DNA of 8,322 nucleotides from Stenotrophomonas maltophilia (GTDB lineage Bacteria > Pseudomonadota > Gammaproteobacteria > Xanthomonadales > Xanthomonadaceae), in the NCBI GenBank assembly GCA_002387845.1, contig DGLB01000006.1, positions 69,522 through 77,843 of the forward strand. The letters are read 5' to 3'. A program made the position numbers and the translations under genes. The number at the start of each line of letters is the position of its first letter. Position 1 is the first letter of the stretch. Below are positions 1-4,594 of this stretch, piece after piece. The notes beneath the pieces are model-generated. The model was not told the origin of the DNA. It saw only the letters and a list, made by a program, of their open reading frames with translations, and searched no databases.

Positions 1-499
1 CGCGCTGGCCGCGGCCGATCGGAATCATGGCGTCGACGGACTTGTAACCGGTCTGCACCGGCTCGTCGACCGACTTGCGCCAGATCACGCCCGGAGCCAC
101 GCGCTCCACCGGCGCGGTCAGCTGGGCCGCGATCGGGCCCTTGCCGTCGATCGGCTCGCCGAGCGCGTTCACGACGCGACCCAGCATTTCCGGGCCGACC
201 GGCACTTCCAGGATGCGGCCGGTGGTCTTGGCCACGTCGCCTTCGCGCAGGTGCTCGTAGCCACCCAGGACCACGGCGCCGACCGAGTCGCGCTCCAGGT
301 TCAGGGCCAGGGCGAAGGTGTTGTTCGGCAGTTCGATCATTTCGCCCTGCATCACGTCGGCCAGACCGAAGATGCGCACGATACCGTCGGACACGCTGGT
401 CACGGTGCCTTCGTTGCGCGATTCCGCGGCCAGCTTGACCTTCTCGATGCGGTTCTTGATCAGTTCGCTGATTTCGGAGGGGTTGAGCGTGGTTGCCAT
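1..499 (-). CDS. atpA: ATP synthase F1 subunit alpha, N-terminal part (runs off left edge)
   Basis: This is the nucleotide-binding but mainly regulatory alpha subunit of the F1 ATPase, which alternates with beta in the cytoplasmic catalytic head. The visible 166 codons begin MATTLNPSEISELIK, the amphipathic N-terminal helix that binds the delta subunit. The beta-barrel crown domain follows (SDGIVRIFGL, GEMIELPNN), then the conserved LGRVVNALGEPIDGKG segment and the PIGRGQR stretch. The window ends there, so the Walker A loop expected next is outside it. The ATG at 499-497 is supported by an AGGAC Shine-Dalgarno at 510-506 with a 6-nt spacer. The gene lies 44 nt after atpH and is the last visible gene of the operon; gamma, beta and epsilon are expected to follow to the left. 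The identification is very secure. Confidence 0.97.
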   Translation of the reverse strand, partial: MATTLNPSEISELIKNRIEKVKLAAESRNEGTVTSVSDGIVRIFGLADVMQGEMIELPNNTFALALNLERDSVGAVVLGGYEHLREGDVAKTTGRILEVPVGPEMLGRVVNALGEPIDGKGPIAAQLTAPVERVAPGVIWRKSVDEPVQTGYKSVDAMIPIGRGQR

Positions 500-543
500 C
501 GTCAAGTCCTAGTGCCGGCGGTCAGGCCGGACGTTAAATGAAT

Positions 544-1071
544 TCAGTTAGCGAGCGCGGTCTGCAGGCGCGACAGCTTGCCCTTGAGCGAGCCATCGAT
601 CACCACGTCGCCGGCGTCGATCACGGCACCGCCGATCAGCGAAGCATCGACCGCCGTGGTGACGTCCACTTCACGGCCGAAGCGCTTGCGCAGCGCGGCC
701 TTGATGGCGTCCAGTTCAGCGGAGGACAGCTCGGCGGCCGAGGTCACGGTGGCCTTGACCACGTGTTCGGCTTCAGCGCGGAGCTGGTCGTACATGCCAG
801 CGATTTCCGGCAGCAGCGGCAGACGGTGCGCCTCAGCCAGCAGGCTCAGGAAGCGACCGAAGGTTTCGCTGGCCGAGGCCGGAGCGAGCAGCGCGACGGC
901 ATCGTCGCGGCCCAGTTCCGGGTTCGACAGCAGGGCCGACACGCGCGGATCGGCGGCCACGTGGGCGGAGAACGCAAGTGCGTCCGACCACGGCGCGAAC
1001 GTGCCTTCGTCGCGCGCGGTCGCGAACGCGGCGCGGGCATACGGGCGTGCAAGCGTGAGGGCCTGGCTCAT
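544..1071 (-). CDS. atpH: ATP synthase F1 subunit delta (OSCP family)
   Basis: The delta subunit caps the alpha3-beta3 head and joins it to the peripheral stalk formed by subunit b. The product is 175 residues, the usual length. It opens with the typical ARPYARAAFATA helix and ends with the family signature: a GGAVIDAGDVVIDGSLKGKL stretch followed by SRLQTAL. The N-terminal half is predicted to be a helical bundle that contacts alpha. It has no signal peptide or membrane segment, as expected for a peripheral cytoplasmic protein. The ATG lies only 3 nt after the atpF stop, and a GGAG Shine-Dalgarno (1084-1081) sits inside the end of atpF with a 9-nt spacer. Translation is therefore probably coupled to atpF. 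Nothing looks damaged. Confidence 0.97.
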   Translation of the reverse strand: MSQALTLARPYARAAFATARDEGTFAPWSDALAFSAHVAADPRVSALLSNPELGRDDAVALLAPASASETFGRFLSLLAEAHRLPLLPEIAGMYDQLRAEAEHVVKATVTSAAELSSAELDAIKAALRKRFGREVDVTTAVDASLIGGAVIDAGDVVIDGSLKGKLSRLQTALAN

Positions 1072-1074
1072 CGT

Positions 1075-1545
1075 TTAGATCTCCGAGGCCAGCTCGTCGA
1101 GCAGCGCCTTGTGGGCGTTGGCGTCGATTTCGCGCTTGAGCAGCTTTTCAGCGCCGGTCACGGCCAGTGCGGACACCTGCTTGCGCAGATCTTCGCGGGC
1201 ACGGTTGGCAGCAGCATCAATCTCGGCCTGGGCCAGTTCTTTCTGGCGGGTGGCTTCGACGATGGCTTCGTTCTTGGCGGCTTCAACGATCTGGTTGGCG
1301 CGCGCGTGGGCCTGGTCGATGATCTCGTTGGCCTTGGTGCGGGCGTCCTTCAGGGCTTCGTTGACCTTTTCCTGCGCCTGGGCCAGATCCTTCTGGCTGC
1401 GGTCAGCAGCGGCGAGGCCTTCAGCGATCTTCTGCTGGCGCTCTTCGATGGCATTCATCAGCGGCGGCCAGATCTTGGTCGCGATGATCCAGATCAGACC
1501 GGCGAACGCCAGTGCCTGGGCAACGAGGGTAAAACCGATTTCCAT
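1075..1545 (-). CDS. atpF: ATP synthase Fo subunit b (peripheral stalk)
   Basis: Subunit b anchors the stator to the membrane and runs up to delta, resisting rotor torque. The 156-residue product has the same length as the Escherichia coli protein. One membrane helix (about residues 4-24, LVAQALAFAGLIWIIATKIW) is followed by the conserved WPPLMNAIEERQQKI segment. A long charged, Ala/Glu/Lys-rich region predicted to be coiled coil leads to the LRKQVSALAVTGAEKLL dimerisation and delta-binding part. The ATG at 1545-1543 has only a weak upstream GAG, so expression may rely on re-initiation after atpE. The gene is separated from atpE by an unusually long 111-nt spacer with two hairpins, listed separately. 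Confidence 0.97.
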   Translation of the reverse strand: MEIGFTLVAQALAFAGLIWIIATKIWPPLMNAIEERQQKIAEGLAAADRSQKDLAQAQEKVNEALKDARTKANEIIDQAHARANQIVEAAKNEAIVEATRQKELAQAEIDAAANRAREDLRKQVSALAVTGAEKLLKREIDANAHKALLDELASEI

Positions 1546-1577
1546 GGGGTTCGCTCAATCTGGGGTGACGGGGTGGA

Positions 1578-1597
1578 TGCGCCGCCGCAGCGGCGCA
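1578..1597 (-). promoter_or_regulatory. Hairpin 2 in the atpE-atpF spacer
   Basis: This is a perfect 8-bp inverted repeat (TGCGCCGC and GCGGCGCA) around a 4-nt loop, almost entirely G-C pairs. It lies in the untranslated spacer between atpE and atpF and is the more atpF-proximal of two hairpins. No T-run follows on the minus strand, so it is not a standard intrinsic terminator. An mRNA stability or processing element is the likeliest role; that is inference. Confidence 0.6.
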
Positions 1598-1613
1598 CCC
1601 GGTCCTTCATCCG

Positions 1614-1641
1614 CGAGCGGGTGCCGCAGGGCACCCGTTCG
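1614..1641 (-). promoter_or_regulatory. Hairpin 1 in the atpE-atpF spacer, just after the atpE stop
   Basis: The arms 1618-1625 (CGGGTGCC) and 1630-1637 (GGCACCCG) form a perfect 8-bp stem with a 4-nt loop. One mismatch and three more pairs extend it to 12 positions (1614-1641). It starts about 15 nt after the atpE stop codon. A stable stem here could block 3' exonucleases and stabilise the atpE part of the message. No U-tract follows, so full termination is unlikely. Confidence 0.6.
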
Positions 1642-1656
1642 TTTCAAACCGCTGAA

Positions 1657-1965
1657 TCAGCCGGCCAGAGCCTTGCCGACGGCACCGGCGAAAGCCGAGC
1701 TCAGCGGGTTGGCGAAGGCCAGCAGCAGGCCGACGGCGACCGAGATGATGAACGCGGCGTCGATCAGGCCGGCGGTGATGAACATGCGGACCTGCAGCAC
1801 CGGGATCAGTTCCGGCTGGCGGGCGGCCGACTCCAGGAACTTACCGGCCATGATGGCCAGGCCCAGACCGGCACCCAGCGCGGCCAGGCCGATCATGATG
1901 CCGACGGCGAGGGCGGTGGAGCTCTGAATCTGCGCGAAGTTGGTCAGGACGGCGGCAAAGTACAT
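1657..1965 (-). CDS. atpE: ATP synthase Fo subunit c (proteolipid ring)
   Basis: Subunit c forms the rotating membrane ring that carries protons. The 102-residue product has two membrane helices. The first contains the Gly/Ala-rich packing motif GLAALGAGLGLAIMAG (about 26-41). The polar loop follows, with KFLESAARQPELIP containing the conserved R49-Q50-P51. The second helix, GLIDAAFIISVAVGLLL, carries the proton-binding carboxylate Asp69. The Gln and Glu-Ser/Thr ligands of sodium-coupled rings are not apparent, so proton coupling is inferred. The protein is somewhat longer than the 79-residue E. coli c subunit, with extra residues at both ends. The ATG has a strong Shine-Dalgarno (AGGAGA, 1976-1971). 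The neighbours are atpB (64 nt upstream) and atpF (111 nt downstream). Confidence 0.97.
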   Translation of the reverse strand: MYFAAVLTNFAQIQSSTALAVGIMIGLAALGAGLGLAIMAGKFLESAARQPELIPVLQVRMFITAGLIDAAFIISVAVGLLLAFANPLSSAFAGAVGKALAG

Positions 1966-1970
1966 GGTTA

Positions 1971-1976
1971 TCTCCT
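1971..1976 (-). promoter_or_regulatory. Strong ribosome binding site of atpE in an A/T-rich leader
   Basis: AGGAGA lies 5 nt before the atpE ATG and is clearly the best Shine-Dalgarno among the atp genes in this window. The sequence just upstream is unusually A/T-rich for this genome and includes the palindrome CTAATTAG at 1981-1988, so it should be poorly structured. This fits the high c-subunit stoichiometry. Confidence 0.75.
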
Positions 1977-2029
1977 GGAACTAATTAGTAGCTAAGGGTA
2001 ATGAAACGGATGAAGGGTGAAGCGAAAAC

Positions 2030-2824
2030 TCAGTGAGCGTCTTCCGACAGGCTCAGGTACACGATGGACAGCATCATGAAGATGAACGCCTGCAGCGGAA
2101 TCACCAGCAGGTGGAACAGCATCCAGCCCAGGCCGAATGCACCGCCGGCGATGGCGCCGACGATACCTGCACTGCCCAGCACCCAGATCAGCAGGAAGAC
2201 GATTTCGCCGCCGAACATGTTGCCGAACAGTCGCATCGCCAGCGAAATCGGCTTGCTCAGCCATTCGACGATGTTGAGGATCAGGTTGAACGGCATCATC
2301 CACTTGCCGAACGGCGCGGTCAGGAATTCCTTGGTGAAACCACCAAAGCCCTTGGCGCGCAGCGAGAAGAACAGCATCAGGAAGAACACGCTGATCGACA
2401 TGCCCAGGGTGGCATTGACGTCGGCGGTCGGCACCGGCTTCCAGTACGGGATGCCCAGGGCTTCCAGCGGCAGCGCGATGAAATCGGCCGGAATCATCTT
2501 GACGAGGTTCATCAAGAGGATCCAGAAGAAGATGGTGATGGCGATCGGGGTCACCAGCTTGCTGGTGCCGTGGTAGGTGTCCTTGGCCTGGCGGTCAACG
2601 AACTCCAGGCAGATCTCCACGAACGCCTGCCACTTGCCCGGTACGCCGGCGGTGGCCTTGCGGGTGGCCAGCCAGAAGCCGAACACCATCAGCAGACCCA
2701 GCGCGACCGACGTCACGATGGTGTCGACGTGGATCGCCCAGAAACCGCCTTCCTGCATGTGGAAGGTCAGGTTGTGCAGGTGATGTTGGATGTAGGAGGT
2801 GGGTGTAAGCGCCTCGCCTGCCAT
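2030..2824 (-). CDS. atpB: ATP synthase Fo subunit a (proton channel)
   Basis: Subunit a provides the two half-channels through which protons reach and leave the c ring in the inner membrane. The 264-residue product has hydrophobic helices at roughly 34-53, 91-110, 138-155, 208-232 and 238-259. The essential arginine is Arg198 in the family motif SLAMRLFGNMFGGE. The C-terminal helix holds the conserved Gln245 in IPLQAFIFMMLSIVYLSLS. The length matches the family. The ATG at 2824-2822 has only an imperfect upstream AAGG, and the gene follows atpI by 36 nt. Weak initiation here next to strong initiation at atpE agrees with one a subunit per many c subunits. It appears intact. Confidence 0.97.
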   Translation of the reverse strand: MAGEALTPTSYIQHHLHNLTFHMQEGGFWAIHVDTIVTSVALGLLMVFGFWLATRKATAGVPGKWQAFVEICLEFVDRQAKDTYHGTSKLVTPIAITIFFWILLMNLVKMIPADFIALPLEALGIPYWKPVPTADVNATLGMSISVFFLMLFFSLRAKGFGGFTKEFLTAPFGKWMMPFNLILNIVEWLSKPISLAMRLFGNMFGGEIVFLLIWVLGSAGIVGAIAGGAFGLGWMLFHLLVIPLQAFIFMMLSIVYLSLSEDAH

Positions 2825-2860
2825 GTGTCCGGAACCTTGAGTTAAATAAATAAAGAGGGA

Positions 2861-3229
2861 TCAGAGCCTGGCCATTGCCAGGGCCTGGAACATCAGTCCG
2901 ACGGCGACTCCGGCCAGCAGCGCCAGTGCAGGCAGCTTGAAGACCACGAAACACACCGCCAGGACACCAAAAACGAGTACCAGCTTCACCACCATGCCCA
3001 GGATCAGGCGCAGCAGCGCCGAACCGGCCGCCTGCACACCGCCCGTGAGCGCCATCCGCGCTGCGATCGAGCCACCGATGGCGATCGCAACACCCGGTGC
3101 CAGCGCTCCAAGCGCGGCTTTCGGGCCTGCCAGCAGCAGGAAGATCAGCGCCAGGACAGCCACTGCGGCCAGCGGGTAGACCGCAGCGCGCAGCATCAGT
3201 CGCCGACCCGCATCAACGGAGTTCAGCAC
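2861..3229 (-). CDS. atpI: ATP synthase-associated protein I (AtpI/UncI)
   Basis: AtpI is a small inner-membrane protein encoded first in many atp operons. In some bacteria it assists c-ring assembly, and it is not part of the finished enzyme. The product is 122 residues, dominated by hydrophobic stretches that suggest four membrane helices (about 15-34, 38-58, 68-96 and 98-118). AtpI is poorly conserved in sequence, so the call rests mainly on size, topology and position immediately upstream of atpB. The start is GTG (3229-3227), with AGGAC about 6 nt upstream. An in-frame ATG at codon 12 is a less likely alternative because it lacks a good ribosome binding site. It is the first gene after the operon promoter. 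Confidence 0.9.
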   Translation of the reverse strand: MLNSVDAGRRLMLRAAVYPLAAVAVLALIFLLLAGPKAALGALAPGVAIAIGGSIAARMALTGGVQAAGSALLRLILGMVVKLVLVFGVLAVCFVVFKLPALALLAGVAVGLMFQALAMARL

Positions 3230-3261
3230 ACGAAGTCCTGCATGTTTGTGAGAAGGGTGAC

Positions 3262-3284
3262 CGGGGCCAGAACACAGTGCCCCG
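3262..3284 (-). promoter_or_regulatory. Hairpin in the 5' leader of the atp operon
   Basis: Arms CGGGGC and GCCCCG form a perfect 6-bp stem with an 11-nt loop, located in the short leader between the predicted transcription start (about 3290) and the atpI start. Stabilising the 5' end of the atp mRNA is a possible role. It is too short to claim a riboswitch. Confidence 0.4.
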
Positions 3285-3296
3285 TCGAGCCGCCAA

Positions 3297-3326
3297 ATTA
3301 TAGCAACGGGACAATTTGCGAGACAA
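3297..3326 (-). promoter_or_regulatory. Sigma70-type promoter of the atp operon
   Basis: On the minus strand a perfect TATAAT box (3302-3297) is preceded directly by TGC, an extended -10. After an 18-bp spacer there is a TTGTCT -35 box (3326-3321) with 4 of 6 consensus matches. The predicted start is near 3290, giving a leader of about 60 nt before the atpI GTG. It is the best sigma70 match I found in the intergenic region and is placed correctly to drive the whole atp operon. Confidence 0.75.
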
Positions 3327-3441
3327 CCGCCCCCTGTTCATCCCGGAAGGGCGCAAGTTGCTGCATCGCCACAGGTTTTGGCCACTCAGGCGGGCCAATC
3401 ACGCCACACAGTGACGCTTCTGATGCGGCATCGCAGCATAT

Positions 3442-3469
3442 TGAACTTTGGTCGCAGGCAGCGGTCTGT
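3442..3469 (+). promoter_or_regulatory. Possible RpoE (sigma-E) promoter
   Basis: TGAACTT (3442-3448) and GTCTGT (3464-3469) are separated by 15 bp. This resembles the extracytoplasmic stress sigma factor pattern GGAACTT, 15-17 bp, GTCnnA, with one mismatch in the -35 element and one in the -10 element. The sequence also fits a weak sigma70 -35 (TTGAAC), but no matching -10 follows. Transcription would start near 3475 and meet a terminator about 80 nt later. Confidence 0.45.
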
Positions 3470-3474
3470 TCAAT

Positions 3475-3556
3475 CGGCCTGTCGCTTCATCCTCGTCGAC
3501 GCCCTGTAGCAGGCCATGCCAGGTGGCCCCGAAGCTCTCTCCGGGGCCACCTTTTT
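3475..3556 (+). ncRNA. Candidate small RNA ending in an intrinsic terminator
   Basis: No plus-strand gene precedes the terminator at 3522-3556, because the gene to its left (atpI) is transcribed away from it. With the RpoE-like promoter just upstream, the predicted product is an RNA of about 82 nt. It could fold into a 5' stem (GGCCTG at 3476-3481 with CAGGCC at 3510-3515) followed by the terminator hairpin and a five-U tail, the general layout of many enterobacterial sRNAs. In enterobacteria, RpoE-driven sRNAs silence outer-membrane protein mRNAs, and the next gene here encodes an OMP. The target and even the existence of the transcript are inference. It could instead be a leader attenuator of the OMP gene. 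I do not recognise it as a known RNA family. Confidence 0.4.
3522..3556 (+). terminator. Rho-independent terminator, plus strand
   Basis: A perfect 10-bp G-C-rich stem (GGTGGCCCCG at 3522-3531 with CGGGGCCACC at 3542-3551) has a 10-nt loop and is followed directly by five T. On the opposite strand the stem is not followed by a T-run, so the signal is directional. It lies about 150 bp before the OMP start codon. Confidence 0.8.
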
Positions 3557-3664
3557 ATTGAAGGTGCCAAAACGCGGACCCGGTCACATCCCGGCCGCCA
3601 GCGACTGAACGGTACACGCCCCGTGCACCATACGTTCACGAATGGTGGACGTTGCCGCAGCGCA

Positions 3665-3691
3665 CAGTGATTCCACTTCTTCGAATCACTG
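3665..3691 (+). promoter_or_regulatory. 9-bp dyad just before the OMP ribosome binding site
   Basis: CAGTGATTC (3665-3673) and GAATCACTG (3683-3691) are perfect inverted repeats around a 9-nt spacer. The AAGGA Shine-Dalgarno begins only 2 nt later (3693-3697). As RNA this would be a stem-loop in the 5' untranslated region that could influence ribosome access or mRNA life; as DNA it could be an operator. Neither role is shown by the sequence. Confidence 0.5.
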
Positions 3692-3706
3692 CAAGGATTT
3701 CTCCTC

Positions 3707-4525
3707 ATGCGCCTGTCGCTCTCGCTGCTTGCCCTCCCCCTCGCCCTGGCCACGCTGGCACACGCCGGCAATGCGCACGCCGCTGAAGGCGATGACCGCT
3801 TCGCGCTGCGCCTGGGTGCGATGAACATCGATTCGGACAACACGATCCGTGGCAACACCACCGTGCTGGGCCAGGACGTTGGCTTCTCCGAAGACTTCAA
3901 GCTGGGCGGGAAGGAATGGGAACCGCGTGTGGACGGGCTGTTCCGGATCAGCGACCGCCAGCGCCTGATCTTCAATTACTTCAAGTACGACAAGGATCGC
4001 CGCGAGACGCTGGATGAGGGCATCAGCTTCGGCGGCGAGAACGTACCGGCCGGCAGCTTCGTCAAGGGCGAGCTGAAGTACCAGGTCGCCAGCCTGGTGT
4101 ATGACTACTCGGTGGTGGATACCGATACCTTTGACCTGGGCCTGCAGCTGGGTGCCGAGTACGCCAAGGTCAGCACCAAGGCATACGCCGACCTGGGCAC
4201 CGTGTATGAAGGCCAGTTCCTCGACGAAAAGGCCGATGGCGTTGCGCCGGTGGTCGGCGCACGCTTCACCATCACCCCGTCCGAGAAGTGGATGATCACC
4301 GCACAGGGCCAGTATCTGAACACCAAGTGGGGCAACTTCGACGACTACGACGGCGACCTTACCCGCGCCAATGTCATCGTGGACTACAAGCTGACCGACA
4401 ACTTTGGCTTGTTCGCCGGCTACGACTGGTTCCGCCTGGACGTGGATCAGACCGGCAGCGACGGCACCATCGGGCTGAAGCAGGAGTTCAAGGGCCCGGT
4501 GGCGGGCATCAGCGTGATGTTCTGA
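3707..4525 (+). CDS. Predicted outer-membrane beta-barrel protein, function unknown
   Basis: The 272-residue product has a clear Sec signal peptide: MRLSLS, a hydrophobic core (about 5-18), and a probable cleavage after AHA at residue 25. The mature part is rich in alternating polar and hydrophobic stretches with aromatic residues, for example RLIFNYFKYD, SLVYDYSVV, FDLGLQLGAEYAKV and FGLFAGYDWFRLDV. About eight to ten antiparallel strands can be drawn. It ends in ISVMF, with a C-terminal Phe as in BAM-inserted barrels. It broadly resembles small OmpA-like or OmpW-like barrels, but I cannot name a family or substrate. The ATG at 3707 has AAGGA 9 nt upstream. It is flanked by a terminator on each side and is probably monocistronic. 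The long frames on the opposite strand are shadows. Confidence 0.85.
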   Translation: MRLSLSLLALPLALATLAHAGNAHAAEGDDRFALRLGAMNIDSDNTIRGNTTVLGQDVGFSEDFKLGGKEWEPRVDGLFRISDRQRLIFNYFKYDKDRRETLDEGISFGGENVPAGSFVKGELKYQVASLVYDYSVVDTDTFDLGLQLGAEYAKVSTKAYADLGTVYEGQFLDEKADGVAPVVGARFTITPSEKWMITAQGQYLNTKWGNFDDYDGDLTRANVIVDYKLTDNFGLFAGYDWFRLDVDQTGSDGTIGLKQEFKGPVAGISVMF

Positions 4526-4536
4526 TAGTGCCAGGA

Positions 4537-4560
4537 GCAGCCGGGCAAGCCCGGCTCTAC
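4537..4560 (-). repeat. GTAG-headed REP palindrome (SMAG-like)
   Basis: Read on the minus strand, the element begins GTAG, followed by AGCCGGGC, a 2-nt TT and GCCCGGCT, an 8-bp palindrome. GTAG-headed palindromes of this kind are dispersed in Stenotrophomonas maltophilia and related xanthomonads and are mobilised by RAYT-type TnpA-REP transposases. No transposase is present here. It sits between the OMP stop codon and the shared terminator, a common location for such elements. Confidence 0.75.
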
Positions 4561-4561
4561 G

Positions 4562-4594
4562 AAAAAGCCCGGCTTTCGCCGGGCTTTTTTTTTT
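4562..4594. terminator. Bidirectional terminator shared by the OMP gene and lpdA
   Basis: GCCCGGC (4567-4573) and GCCGGGC (4578-4584) form a 7-bp stem with a 4-nt loop, flanked by five A on the left and ten T on the right. On the plus strand the stem is followed by T10 and ends the OMP transcript. On the minus strand it follows the lpdA stop codon, has a GAAA tetraloop, and ends in T5. The lpdA stop codon itself overlaps the end of the T-tract. Confidence 0.9.

Larger units (their letters stand above)
3230..3706. other. Divergent intergenic region between atpI and the OMP gene
   Basis: These 477 bp have no convincing protein-coding gene. From left to right they hold the atp leader with a hairpin (3262-3284), the atp promoter (3297-3326, minus strand) and a stretch of about 115 bp (3327-3441) where I see nothing definite. 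Then come an RpoE-like promoter (3442-3469, plus), a possible small RNA ending in an intrinsic terminator (3522-3556), a presumed but weak OMP promoter zone (3557-3664), and a dyad before the OMP ribosome binding site (3665-3691). Open frames crossing this region overlap the promoter and terminator signals and look spurious. Confidence 0.7.

Noticed and set aside
515..530. Small inverted repeat between atpA and atpH (CCGGC and GCCGG)
   Set aside because: Only 5 bp, and such repeats are common in high-GC DNA.
538..1995. 485-codon plus-strand open frame across atpH, atpF and atpE
   Set aside because: It is antisense to three certain genes, has low-complexity Gly/Arg/Gln composition and no family features. 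It is a GC-driven shadow.
3223..3243. Six-codon mini-frame (MQDFVC) overlapping the atpI GTG
   Set aside because: It could be a coupled leader peptide, but it has no Shine-Dalgarno and is short enough to be chance.
3626..3647. CACCAT and ATGGTG inverted repeat upstream of the OMP gene
   Set aside because: A 6-bp stem with a 10-nt loop is weak and has no supporting context.
3242..3670. 142-codon plus-strand frame in the intergenic region
   Set aside because: It crosses the atp promoter and a strong terminator and has no ribosome binding site or protein-like pattern.
3487..3975. 162-codon minus-strand frame entering the OMP gene
   Set aside because: It is antisense to the OMP signal peptide region, Arg/Ser-rich and has no recognisable features.
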